DNA from: DASSUW01 sp963803335
Lineage (GTDB): Bacteria; Actinomycetota; Thermoleophilia; Solirubrobacterales; Solirubrobacteraceae
Reading direction: 5' to 3'
DNA length: 64,000 nucleotides
Assembly: GCA_963803335.1 (NCBI GenBank)
Contig: CAWDME010000011.1
Location: forward strand, 496,001 to 560,000
Positions within the stretch are counted from its first letter, which is position 1; every line of letters starts with the position of its first letter. The position numbers and the translations under genes are program-made. This document shows, piece after piece, positions 1 through 7,729 of this stretch. The notes under the pieces are model-generated. The model was given only the letters and a program-made list of their open reading frames with translations, had not been told where the DNA came from and searched no databases.

Positions 1-2
1 CG

Positions 3-764
3 GTCCGCCATCCGGCGACCTACCTCCCCGTCCCGACGTCGAACGACCGTCTGCGCAAGGTCGCGGCGAGCGACTACGTGTTCCAGGGGCGGACCGACAT
101 CCGCTTCAACGCCGCGACGACCATGTCGGTGACCACCTATCCCAACGGCGTCAAGACGACGAACCCGACGATGCCCCTGCCGGCAAACGGCGTGATCTAC
201 GTCGCGACGCCCGCCAACTCGACCTGCACGCTCGACGCGCCGCGGCAGATCGACTACCCGGCGATCGACGCGAGCAACTGGAGCTGCCCGGTCCTCACCG
301 TCAGCGGCACGTACCCGAAGTCGATGACCCTGGGGTCGCAGGGCGACATCCTGATCGACGGCGACCTCAAGGCGCAGGGCGACGTCGTGCTCGGGCTCAT
401 CGGCGAGCGCTTCGTGCGCGTCAAGCATCCCGTCACGAATACCTGCGGCAGCAACGACACGGGAACGATGAACAGCGTCACGATCGAGGCGGCGATCCTC
501 GCGCTCAAGGACTCGTTCATCGTCGACAACTACCCGTGCGGCGCGGCGCTGAGCGACCTCACGGTCACCGGCGCGATCGCCCAGAAGTTCCGCGGCCCGG
601 TGGGCACGTTCAACAGCACGACCAAGCTGCGCAACCACGGCTACGCGAAGGCGTACGAGTACGACGATCGCCTGCGCTACCGCAGCCCGCCGTACTTCCT
701 CGACCCGGTCGTCGCGGCCTGGCGGGTCGTGCGCAACAACGAGCAGGTTCCCGCCGCCAAGTAG
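3..764 (+). CDS. Pilus-assembly-type secreted protein, C-terminal part (5' end outside window)
   Basis: The frame is open from the first bases of the window, so the start lies upstream; a GTG at 78 is probably internal. The visible part has no membrane segment and is rich in Thr, Asn and Gly, with stretches such as GDILIDGDLKAQGDVVLG that look like a beta-helix or bactofilin-like fold. The end (GYAKAYEYDDRLRYRSPPYF) resembles the C-termini of actinobacterial PilX/minor-pilin-like proteins, as I remember them. The N-terminal prepilin or membrane anchor would be outside the window. Function is inferred from this resemblance only. The gene is followed by two strong hairpins, so it probably ends its transcription unit. 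Confidence 0.55.
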   Translation, partial: VRHPATYLPVPTSNDRLRKVAASDYVFQGRTDIRFNAATTMSVTTYPNGVKTTNPTMPLPANGVIYVATPANSTCTLDAPRQIDYPAIDASNWSCPVLTVSGTYPKSMTLGSQGDILIDGDLKAQGDVVLGLIGERFVRVKHPVTNTCGSNDTGTMNSVTIEAAILALKDSFIVDNYPCGAALSDLTVTGAIAQKFRGPVGTFNSTTKLRNHGYAKAYEYDDRLRYRSPPYFLDPVVAAWRVVRNNEQVPAAK

Positions 765-771
765 CACTGGC

Positions 772-823
772 CGCCGCCCGTAAGCATCGCTTGCGGGCGG
801 CGACAGCGATCCTCGTCGCTGTC
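772..823 (+). terminator. Tandem hairpins after the pilus-type gene
   Basis: Stem 772-785 pairs with 789-802 (14 bp, one G-U, 3-nt loop). It is directly followed by an 8-bp perfect stem, 802-809 with 816-823. There is no T-tract, as is common in high-GC actinobacteria. The hairpins belong to a 73-bp sequence (774-846) repeated at 5591-5663, so they may be part of a mobile or structured repeat rather than a simple terminator. Confidence 0.5.
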
Positions 824-895
824 CCCTCGCGCGCGCGCGACGATCGGTGGCCTACGTTCGTCGACCGGCGGGGGGCCGCCGGAGGAAGGAACCTC

Positions 896-2653
896 ATGGA
901 TCGAATGCTGAAGGGGGCGTTCCTCGCGCTCGCTCTCGCCGGCGCAGTCCTCGCGGGCTGCGGCGGCGGGGGGAGCTCCGGGAGCGGCGGGGAGAAGACC
1001 CAGGGCGTCGGCGCCCCCGTGGAAGGCAAGACCGGGGGAAAACTGACGGTGCTGTGGACAGATGACGTCGACAACATCGACTGCGGCATCAGCTACTACC
1101 AGATGGGCTACATGGTCTGTTACGCGACGCAGCGGCCGCTGTACTCGTGGAAGCCCGAGGACGGCACCACGCCGGTGCCGGATCTCGCGACCGCCGACCC
1201 GCAGATCTCCGAGGACGGCAAGACCGTCACGGTGAAGATCCGCCGCGGCGTCAAGTTCTCGCCGCCCGTCAATCGCGAGGTAACGTCCAAGGACGTCAAG
1301 TACGCAATCGAGCGCGGCTTCTTCAACACCGTCCAGAACGGCTACGCCGGTGCCTACTTCGGTGACCTGGAGGGCGCGAAGATCGGCGCCAAGCCCGGCA
1401 CGACGATCAGCGGCATCGAGACGCCCGACGCCGAGACGGTCGTCTTCCACCTCAAGCGCGGGACCGGCGGCGTGCTCGCCGGCGCGCTCGCCCTGCCACT
1501 GTCGGCGCCGGTGCCCGAGGAGTACGCGAAGAAGTTCGACGCCAAGCAGCCGTCGCTGTACGGCCAGAACCAGGTCGCGACCGGCCCGTACATGATCCAG
1601 AACAACAGCTCCGGCAAGGCCACCGGCTACGAGGCCGGGCGCAACATCAAGCTCGTGCGCAACCCGAACTGGGACACGTCGACTGACTACAAGCCGGCCT
1701 ACCTCGACGAGATCGACATGCCGCAGGGCAACGACGACACGACGATCGCCTCGCGGCGCGTGGTCGAGGGCAACGGCATGCTGACCGGTGACTTCTCGCC
1801 GCCGCCGCAGGTGCTCGCCCAGGTCGTCAAGACCAAGAAGGACCAGCTCGCGCTGTTCCCGGGCGGCAGCGTCCGCTACGTGAACATGAACAACACCGTC
1901 AAGCCGTTCGACAACATCAACGTGCGCAAGGCCGTCGTCGCGGGCTTCGACCGCAACGCGATGCGCCTCGTGCGCGGCGGTGAGCTCGTCGGCGACATCC
2001 CCACGCACATGCTTCCGCCGGGCCTCCCCGGCTTCGAGGAGGCCGGTGGGCTCAAGGGCCCGGGCCTGGACTTCATGTCCCACCCCGAGGGCGACACGGC
2101 GCTCGCGGCCGAGTACATGAAGAAGGCCGGCTACCCGTCCGGCAAGTACACAGGCCCGGAGCTGCTGATGGTCGGCACGACCGAGGGCGTGGCACAAAAG
2201 GCGGCCGAGGTCGCCAAGGAGCAGTTCGAGAAGCTCGGCTTCAAGGTCCGGTTGCGGCTCGTCACCCAGGACGCGATGTACACGCGCTTCTGCAACGTGC
2301 CGGGCGCGAACGTGGCGATCTGCCCGAATGTCAGCTGGGGCAAGGACTTCGCCGACGCGCAGACGATGCTCGACCCGACATTCAACGGCAAGAACATCGT
2401 CGCGCAGGGCAACTCCAACTGGCCCGAGCTGAACGATCCGAAGATCAACGCCGCGATGGACAAGGCGGAGCTCCTGACCGACCCGAAGGAGCGCGCCCAG
2501 GCCTGGGCCAAGATCGACCTGATGGTCACCGAGGCGGCGCCGCTTGTCGCCTGGATCTGGGACAAGCAGGCCCTGCTGCGCTCCGCCGACATCAACGGCG
2601 CGGTGAGCGCGTTCAACTCGATGTGGGACCTGTCGTGGACCTCGCTGAAGTGA
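896..2653 (+). CDS. ABC transporter solute-binding lipoprotein, family 5 (peptide/oligopeptide type)
   Basis: 585 residues. The start is the ATG behind a strong GGAGGAAGG ribosome site at 881-889. A signal peptide ends in a lipobox (AVLAGC, Cys20), followed by a Gly/Ser-rich linker, so the mature protein is lipid-anchored outside the membrane. The body is a family 5 (Bac_5) extracellular solute-binding domain, with the usual core around DLATADPQISEDGKTVTVKI and FSPPVNREVTSKDVKYAIER. Such proteins deliver peptides, nickel or glycosides to ABC permeases. No permease or ATPase gene is adjacent, so it is an orphan binding protein here and the substrate is unknown. Its 3' end overlaps the convergent kinase gene by 41 bp. 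Confidence 0.88.
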   Translation: MDRMLKGAFLALALAGAVLAGCGGGGSSGSGGEKTQGVGAPVEGKTGGKLTVLWTDDVDNIDCGISYYQMGYMVCYATQRPLYSWKPEDGTTPVPDLATADPQISEDGKTVTVKIRRGVKFSPPVNREVTSKDVKYAIERGFFNTVQNGYAGAYFGDLEGAKIGAKPGTTISGIETPDAETVVFHLKRGTGGVLAGALALPLSAPVPEEYAKKFDAKQPSLYGQNQVATGPYMIQNNSSGKATGYEAGRNIKLVRNPNWDTSTDYKPAYLDEIDMPQGNDDTTIASRRVVEGNGMLTGDFSPPPQVLAQVVKTKKDQLALFPGGSVRYVNMNNTVKPFDNINVRKAVVAGFDRNAMRLVRGGELVGDIPTHMLPPGLPGFEEAGGLKGPGLDFMSHPEGDTALAAEYMKKAGYPSGKYTGPELLMVGTTEGVAQKAAEVAKEQFEKLGFKVRLRLVTQDAMYTRFCNVPGANVAICPNVSWGKDFADAQTMLDPTFNGKNIVAQGNSNWPELNDPKINAAMDKAELLTDPKERAQAWAKIDLMVTEAAPLVAWIWDKQALLRSADINGAVSAFNSMWDLSWTSLK

Positions 2654-4034
2654 TCTGAACCGCGAGAGCGGGGAGCCGGAGATGCAGTTCGGCTCCCCGC
2701 TCACGATTCGGCGTCGCGGCCCACACCGCGCCGCCGTGCATCTCCGCGACCTGGCGCACGATCGCCAGACCGAGCCCGGAGCCGGGCAGCCGCCGCGCGT
2801 CGGCCGAGCGGTAGAAACGGTCGAACACGTAGGGGAGGTCGGCCTCGTCGATGCCCGGGCCGTCGTCGCCCACCACCAGCTCGCCGTCGCTCAGCGTGAC
2901 CGCGACCGTCCCGCCCTCCGGGCTCCACTTGCGCGCGTTGTCGAGCAGGTTCGTCACCGCCCGCTCGAGGCGCACGCGGTCGCCGCGCACGAGGCACGGC
3001 TCGAGCGAGCAGGCGAAGCGCACCCGCGCGCCGCGCGCCCGCACGCGGTCGACGCAACTGCTCACCAGCACGTCGAGCTCGAGCTCCTCGAGGTCGCTTG
3101 CCGGCGGGTGCTCGCGCGCCAGCTCGACGAGGTCGCCGACGAGCGCGGTCAGCTCACGCAGCTGCGACAGCACGTCCTCGCGCAGCTGCCGCCGTTCCGC
3201 TCCCGACAGCTCGCCGGCACGGGCGAGCAGCTCCACGTTCGCCTGCACGGTCGCCAGCGGGGTGCGCAGCTCGTGCGAGGCGTCGGCGATGAGCTGGCGC
3301 TGCGCGCGGCGCGACTCGGCGAGCGCCTCGAGCATGTCGTTGAAGCTGCGGGCGAGGCCGGCCAGCTCGTCGTCCCCGACCGCCTCGACGTGGCGTGACA
3401 GGTCCTGTGTGACCGCCACGTAGCGGGTGCCGCGCATCAGCCGCCGCACCGGCCGCAGCGCGCTGCGGCCGACGAGCCCGCCGAGCAGGGCCGCCAGTCC
3501 CACGCCCGCGAGGCTGACGCCGATCAGCACCGCCACGAGCCGCCGCAGCGTCGCGTTGGTCTCGGCGAGCGAGCGCGCGGCCTGCAGCGCCTGCCCGTCG
3601 GCGAAGCGGGCGACGTACACGCGGACCTTGGTGTTCGACAGCTCGGAGTCGTAGAAGAACGGGTCGGCGCGGCCCTGGGCGACCGCGATCACGCGCGGGC
3701 CGGCGGCGAGCAGCGCGCGCTGGTCCTCCGGCGTGGTGATCCGCCCGGCGCTGGAGACGACCTGTGCGTAGCCGGCCTGCTCGCCGAGCGGCGACGACGG
3801 CAGCAGCAGCAGGAAGCTGCGGCGGCGCTGCTCGTCAATGTTGAGCCGGCGCTGCGTCGGTGTGGTCGCCGGTAACGGTGCCGTTGCGACGCGCGCGGCA
3901 AGCGCGCGCAGGCCGTCGTCGACCGAGTCGCGCAGCTGCGCGCGGACCGACACGTAGGTGACGATCGAGGCGAGCGCGACGGCGACCGCCACCGCCAGCG
4001 CGGCGAGCAGGATGATGCGGCGGCGGTAGGACAT
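2613..4034 (-). CDS. Membrane sensor histidine kinase
   Basis: 473 residues. Membrane segments lie at about 7-28 and 164-188, with a sensor region of about 135 residues between them. A HAMP linker (about 190-240) leads to the H-box ASHELRTPLATV (His254), an N-box (AVTNLLDNARKWS), and the G boxes GDDGPGID and GSGLGLAIV, so the kinase should autophosphorylate and pass phosphate to the regulator at 4036-4725. The ATG at 4034 starts one base after the regulator's stop, giving a co-transcribed pair. The signal is unknown. The last codons form one arm of a terminator hairpin and run 41 bp into the convergent binding-protein gene. Confidence 0.93.
   Translation of the reverse strand: MSYRRRIILLAALAVAVAVALASIVTYVSVRAQLRDSVDDGLRALAARVATAPLPATTPTQRRLNIDEQRRRSFLLLLPSSPLGEQAGYAQVVSSAGRITTPEDQRALLAAGPRVIAVAQGRADPFFYDSELSNTKVRVYVARFADGQALQAARSLAETNATLRRLVAVLIGVSLAGVGLAALLGGLVGRSALRPVRRLMRGTRYVAVTQDLSRHVEAVGDDELAGLARSFNDMLEALAESRRAQRQLIADASHELRTPLATVQANVELLARAGELSGAERRQLREDVLSQLRELTALVGDLVELAREHPPASDLEELELDVLVSSCVDRVRARGARVRFACSLEPCLVRGDRVRLERAVTNLLDNARKWSPEGGTVAVTLSDGELVVGDDGPGIDEADLPYVFDRFYRSADARRLPGSGLGLAIVRQVAEMHGGAVWAATPNRERGAELHLRLPALAVQITSARSTTGPTSS
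2666..2702. terminator. Bidirectional hairpin inside the kinase 3' end
   Basis: A 13-bp perfect stem (2666-2678 with 2690-2702, arm GAGCGGGGAGCCG) has an 11-nt loop. It lies 12 bp after the binding-protein stop and inside the last codons of the kinase, so it can serve as terminator for the plus-strand gene while coding for the kinase C-terminus. Confidence 0.7.
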
Positions 4035-4035
4035 G

Positions 4036-4725
4036 TCAGGCGCCGAGCATGAACCCGACGCCGCGGACGGTGTGGATGAGCCGTGGCTCGCCGTCCTCCT
4101 CGGTCTTGCGCCGCAGGTAACCGACGTAAACGTCGAGCGAGTTCGAGGTCGCGCTGATGTCGTGCCCCCACACGCGCTCATAGATCATGTCGCGCGGAAG
4201 CACCTGGTCGGGGTTGCGCAGCAGCAGCTCGAGCAGCCGTTGCTCGGTGCGCGTGAGCTCGAGCGCGCGGCCGCCGCGGCGCGCGCGGCAGGTCGCGAGG
4301 TCGAGCTCCAGGTCGTGGTACTCGAGCCGCTCGCCGCTGTCGCCGTTCGGCGACGCCCGCCGCAGCAACGCGCGCACGCGGGCGTTGAGCTCGTCGAGCG
4401 CGAACGGCTTCACGAGGTAGTCGTCGGCCCCGGCGTCGAGGCCCGAGACGCGGTCGCCGATCGCGTCACGCGCGGTCAGCATCAGGACCGGTGTGAGGTC
4501 GCGGCGCTCGCGCATCCGGCGGCACACGGCCAGGCCGTCGAGGCGCGGCATCGCGACGTCGAGCACGACGGCGTCGAAGTGCCCCGCCGTCAGCCGCTGC
4601 AGCGCCTCGCCGCCGTCGGCGGCGAGTTCGACGTCGTAGCCCTCGATCGTGAGCGCGCGCCGCAACGTGCGTGCCAGGGCGGGGTCGTCGTCCACGACGA
4701 GGAGCTTGTGGGAAGGCCGCTGCAC
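4036..4725 (-). CDS. OmpR/PhoB-family response regulator
   Basis: 229 residues, GTG start. The receiver domain (about 7-118) has acidic residues VVDDD at the active site, the phospho-acceptor Asp56 (in VVLDVAMP), switch Thr84 and Lys106 (in YLVKPF). A winged-helix DNA-binding domain follows (about 135-229), with the expected RRKTEEDGEPRLIHTVRGVG recognition and wing region. It is the partner of the kinase 1 bp downstream. The intergenic space to the divergent lysR gene is only about 70 bp and holds an inverted repeat (4737-4776) that could be an operator. Confidence 0.94.
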   Translation of the reverse strand: MQRPSHKLLVVDDDPALARTLRRALTIEGYDVELAADGGEALQRLTAGHFDAVVLDVAMPRLDGLAVCRRMRERRDLTPVLMLTARDAIGDRVSGLDAGADDYLVKPFALDELNARVRALLRRASPNGDSGERLEYHDLELDLATCRARRGGRALELTRTEQRLLELLLRNPDQVLPRDMIYERVWGHDISATSNSLDVYVGYLRRKTEEDGEPRLIHTVRGVGFMLGA

Positions 4726-4736
4726 CGGTGCCGATT

Positions 4737-4776
4737 ATCGACCGTTTCTTAGGGAGTTCTCACAACTGCGGTCGAT
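4737..4776. promoter_or_regulatory. Inverted repeat between the divergent regulator genes
   Basis: Perfect 8-bp arms ATCGACCG (4737-4744) and CGGTCGAT (4769-4776) are separated by 24 bp. They sit in the shared promoter space of the response regulator and the LysR gene. The half-site spacing is about three helix turns, which fits a dimeric regulator; which one binds cannot be told from sequence. Confidence 0.4.
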
Positions 4777-4797
4777 GTTCCCGCCGAGAGCGTGCGA

Positions 4798-5646
4798 ATG
4801 AATCTCACCCGGCTCCAGACGTTCGTCGAGGTCGTACGACGCGGCACGTTCGCCGGCGCCGCCGACGCGCTGTCCTTTACGCCGTCCGCCGTATCCCAGC
4901 AGATGGCCAAGCTGGAAGCGGAAGCCGGCACGTCGCTGATCGTGCGTGACGGCGCCGGCGTGCAGCTCACCGAGGCCGGGCGTCTGCTGCACGAGCACGC
5001 GCTCGAGATCGTCGAGGCCGTCCGGCGCGCCCGCGCCGGGCTCGACGCCCTGCAGTCGGAGCAGGTTAAACGGCTGCGGATCGCCTCGTGCCCCCTGGCG
5101 ACCGCCGCCGTGGTGCCGCGCGCCCTGCGCGTGCTGCGCCGCCGGCTGCCGGGCGCCGAGCTGCTGCTCGAGGAGACCGATCCCGTGGAAGCGCTCCACG
5201 AGGGCCGCGCGGACGTCGGCGTCTGGGTCTCCTCGAGCGGCGGTGCCGAGGCGGGACTGAGTGAGACGGTCCTGCGCCGCGGCCGGCTGATGGCCGCGCT
5301 GCCCGCCGACCATCCGCTGACGCGGCTCGGCGAGCTCGACGCCGAGGCGCTCGCCGCCACCCCGCGCATCTGCGCCGATGACCGCTGGCAGGTTTCCTCC
5401 CCGGCCTCGCTGGTGGCGCTCGTAGCCGCCGGCGAGGGCTACGCGATCCTCCCCGAGATCGTGCAGGGGGCGGGCGTCGCGCTCTGCCCGCTCGCCGGTG
5501 CCGGCGAGTGGGAGCTGCGCGCCGCCCGCCCCGCTGAGGCGATGCCGTCCGTCGGCACGCTGGCCGCGATCGAGGCGCTGCGCGTGGCTGCCGATCGTGA
5601 GCGTCGCTCAACCGCGGCGACAGCAATGCTTGTCGCGCAGGCCTGA
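4798..5646 (+). CDS. LysR-family transcriptional regulator
   Basis: 282 residues from the ATG; a GTG six bases upstream (4792) is an alternative. The N-terminal winged helix (about 1-60) has the standard LTRLQTFVEVV and FTPSAVSQQMAKLE elements. The rest is a periplasmic-binding-like effector domain. The gene is divergent from the response regulator. The last roughly 18 codons (5591-5646) lie inside a 73-bp sequence also found at 774-846, so the C-terminus was probably shaped by insertion of a repeat. The target genes are unknown. Confidence 0.9.
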   Translation: MNLTRLQTFVEVVRRGTFAGAADALSFTPSAVSQQMAKLEAEAGTSLIVRDGAGVQLTEAGRLLHEHALEIVEAVRRARAGLDALQSEQVKRLRIASCPLATAAVVPRALRVLRRRLPGAELLLEETDPVEALHEGRADVGVWVSSSGGAEAGLSETVLRRGRLMAALPADHPLTRLGELDAEALAATPRICADDRWQVSSPASLVALVAAGEGYAILPEIVQGAGVALCPLAGAGEWELRAARPAEAMPSVGTLAAIEALRVAADRERRSTAATAMLVAQA

Positions 5647-5690
5647 GCCGCGCGCGACGATCGCCCCGCTGGAACCACTGGACTTCGGAA

Positions 5691-5718
5691 GGTCCCTCGC
5701 ATGCCGGTGCGGGGGACC
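5691..5718 (+). terminator. Hairpin after lysR
   Basis: An 11-bp stem (5691-5701 with 5708-5718, one G-U pair) has a 6-nt loop, 45 bp after the lysR stop and 53 bp before the lipoprotein start. It could terminate lysR or act as a leader hairpin for the lipoprotein mRNA. Confidence 0.5.
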
Positions 5719-5770
5719 GCCGGAGTGCCAACAAGGCATCCGATCCGCGGGCAGCGCCGCAGTAGCCCGC

Positions 5771-6424
5771 ATGAGACTCAAGTCCACAGCAGTTCTGTTG
5801 ACGTCTGCGGCGCTCGCCCTTGGTGCGGCCGCCTGCGGCGCCGACGACAACACGGCGTCCGATACGTCAGCCGCTCCCAAGCCGGTCGCGCAGGTCGATC
5901 AGCTGTCCGGACGCGCCACTGCGGTGACCCTCGACAGCGGCTTCGCGGGCGCGCTCAAGTCGCTCAAGCTCACGCCCGCGCCGGTCGGCGACGCGTCGAT
6001 CAGCAAGGCCGGCGTGGCGTCGTTCCCGATCACCGGCGGCAGCGTCACCTATTACAAGCCCGGCAGCGTCTCGCCGTTCGTGCAGGGCCAGATCGACCAT
6101 GCCGGCGGCGGCCTCAGCCTCACCGGCGGCGGCAAGAAGGTCGACCTGACGGACTTCGTCATCGACCCGGGTGCGTCCGTGCTCACCGGCAAGGTGTCGG
6201 TCGACGGCAAGGTGGCGGCGGACAATGCGCCGCTGTTCTTCCTCGACGGCCGTACGCTCAAGGCGCTCAAGGTCAACCAGAACGGGACGGCGGTGCTCGA
6301 GGGCACCACCGTCAAGCTCAAGGACGAGTCCGCTCAGCTGCTCAACAAGACCTTCGGCGTCGACGCGCTGAAGGGCGGCCTCGTGGTCGGCGTCGCGAAG
6401 ATCACGATCAACACGGGCGCCTAG
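5771..6424 (+). CDS. Secreted lipoprotein of unknown function
   Basis: 217 residues. The signal peptide ends in a lipobox (LGAAAC, Cys near residue 20). The mature part is one domain with repeated Gly-rich strands (FPITGGSVTYYKPG, HAGGGLSLTGGGKKVDLTDF, PLFFLDGRTLK), which recalls the HtaA-type beta-rich domain of actinobacteria, but I am not sure of that match. The start is the ATG directly before the signal peptide. The stop codon TAG shares a CTAG palindrome with the stop of the convergent aminopeptidase gene (4-bp overlap). Confidence 0.7.
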   Translation: MRLKSTAVLLTSAALALGAAACGADDNTASDTSAAPKPVAQVDQLSGRATAVTLDSGFAGALKSLKLTPAPVGDASISKAGVASFPITGGSVTYYKPGSVSPFVQGQIDHAGGGLSLTGGGKKVDLTDFVIDPGASVLTGKVSVDGKVAADNAPLFFLDGRTLKALKVNQNGTAVLEGTTVKLKDESAQLLNKTFGVDALKGGLVVGVAKITINTGA

Positions 6425-7230
6425 ACGTAGAACTGCCGCCAGGCGTCGAGCCAGGTGGGGGCCGCTGACGTGAGCCGGCGGCCCTCGCTGATCGTGACGT
6501 TCGCGCGGTGCCGGTAGGGCTCGGCGTGGTCGGGCGTGGCGAGGTCGACCTCGATCGTGCACGGTGCGCCGGGGTCGTAGACGGGCGCGTCGCCGAGCGC
6601 GGCGAGCGCCGCCGCGGCGGCGTGCTCGATCGCGCTGCGCGCCCGCGCCGGCGGCTGGTGGCGGGCCGAGAAGCGGCCGAGCCCCTGCTTGACCGCGAGC
6701 GTCTGCAGGCCCGGTCCGAGCAGCGCCCGCGATTCGGCACACACGACATCGTCGCCGGTGACGAGCGCGACCGGGCAGCCCCAGGTCCCGCACAGCGCCG
6801 CGTTGATGCCGACCTCGCCGACGAACGTCCCGTTGAAGCGCAGGCCGTGCCAGTTGGTGCTCGACACCGTGTGCGACATCACGCCGCGCTCGGCGCCGGC
6901 CATCGCGTGCATCCCGATCATCAGCGCCGCGTCGCAGCCCTGCTCGAACGGCTCGGTGTACTCGGTCCACTCGCTCTGGACGACGAACTCGCAGCGCTCG
7001 TCGAGCTCCTCGGCGAGCAGCGAGTTGAACGAGCCGTCGCCGCCGGCGCCGTGGCAGTCCATGACCACGACCTCGTCGGCGCCGCCGCGGAAGGCGCCGC
7101 GGACGGCGGCGTTCATCTCCGCCGTGTAGAGGCGGCGGCCCTCCTGATACAGCTCGCCCTTGGCCGACACCTGCGCCCAGCGGCAGATGCCCGCGACGCC
7201 CTCCATGTCCCCGAACACGACGACCCGCAT
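6421..7230 (-). CDS. M55-family zinc D-aminopeptidase (DppA-like)
   Basis: 269 residues, close to Bacillus DppA. The metal-binding residues of the family are all visible: Asp8 and Glu10 (FGDMEG), His60 (VMDCHGAGG), His108 (MIGMHAM) and Glu139 (VGEVGIN), with a further conserved His120. Such enzymes cut D-amino-acid peptides, typically D-Ala-D-Ala, in the cytoplasm for recycling of wall peptides. The ATG directly follows the stop codon of the marR gene, so the two are co-transcribed. Confidence 0.9.
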   Translation of the reverse strand: MRVVVFGDMEGVAGICRWAQVSAKGELYQEGRRLYTAEMNAAVRGAFRGGADEVVVMDCHGAGGDGSFNSLLAEELDERCEFVVQSEWTEYTEPFEQGCDAALMIGMHAMAGAERGVMSHTVSSTNWHGLRFNGTFVGEVGINAALCGTWGCPVALVTGDDVVCAESRALLGPGLQTLAVKQGLGRFSARHQPPARARSAIEHAAAAALAALGDAPVYDPGAPCTIEVDLATPDHAEPYRHRANVTISEGRRLTSAAPTWLDAWRQFYV

Positions 7231-7698
7231 CTACCGCCCCCGGATTCGCTCGGTGTGCCTGCCCTGGACCTCGATGACGCGGCGCAGGAACTCGGTGAAC
7301 CGCTCGAGCTCCTCGGTGCTGTAGTCGTCGAGGATCGTCTGGGACTCGCCGATGAACGGCATCATCAGCGGCCCGGTCATCTCCCACAGCTTCGGGGTGA
7401 CCTCGAGCCGCACGCGCCGGCGGTCCGACGGGTCGGCCACGCGGCGGGCCATCCCGGCCTTCTCGAGACGATCGATCACGGCGGTGACCGCGCCCGTCGT
7501 GAGCCCCGCGGCCCGGGCCAGCTCGCCGGCCGTCATGCCGCCCGCCTGGTCGATCAGGTCGATGCAGCGCATGTCCGTGCGGTTCATGCCGACGTGGTCC
7601 GCCACCGCCTGGTCGAAGTTGTCGTTCGACGTCTGGTAGGCGCGGAACACCTTCCCGCCCTCTTCGATTATCGCCTCACGGCGTAAGTCTCTTGACAA
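7231..7698 (-). CDS. MarR-family transcriptional regulator
   Basis: 155 residues from a TTG start; no ATG is available nearby, so the start is uncertain. The winged helix (about 55-120) has TAGELARAAGLTTGAVTAVI as recognition region and the wing motif DPSDRRRVRLEV. It is divergent from a DrrAB-type exporter and probably represses it: a 15-bp palindrome lies over the exporter's -10 box (7706-7720). The first codons of marR overlap the exporter's -35 box. The gene is co-transcribed with dppA. Confidence 0.9.
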   Translation of the reverse strand: MSRDLRREAIIEEGGKVFRAYQTSNDNFDQAVADHVGMNRTDMRCIDLIDQAGGMTAGELARAAGLTTGAVTAVIDRLEKAGMARRVADPSDRRRVRLEVTPKLWEMTGPLMMPFIGESQTILDDYSTEELERFTEFLRRVIEVQGRHTERIRGR

Positions 7699-7721
7699 GT
7701 GAATCTCTTAGTAACTAAGAT
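7692..7721 (+). promoter_or_regulatory. Exporter promoter with MarR-type operator
   Basis: TTGACA (7692-7697), 18-bp spacer, TAAGAT (7716-7721). Transcription would start about 7728, two bases before the ATG at 7730, so the mRNA is essentially leaderless. The palindrome TCTTAGTAACTAAGA (7706-7720) covers the -10 box and has the size and AT-rich style of MarR operators. Confidence 0.75.
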
Positions 7722-7729
7722 GTTCGACC

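Noticed and set aside
677..2704. Long minus-strand open frame opposite the solute-binding protein gene
   Set aside because: It is Arg/Val/Leu-rich, has no domain, and arises from codon bias; the plus strand codes for a clear family 5 binding protein with ribosome site and lipobox.
6421..6424. Shared CTAG as a special regulatory element
   Set aside because: A palindromic CTAG serving as stop on both strands is a simple result of two genes abutting; no further structure is seen.
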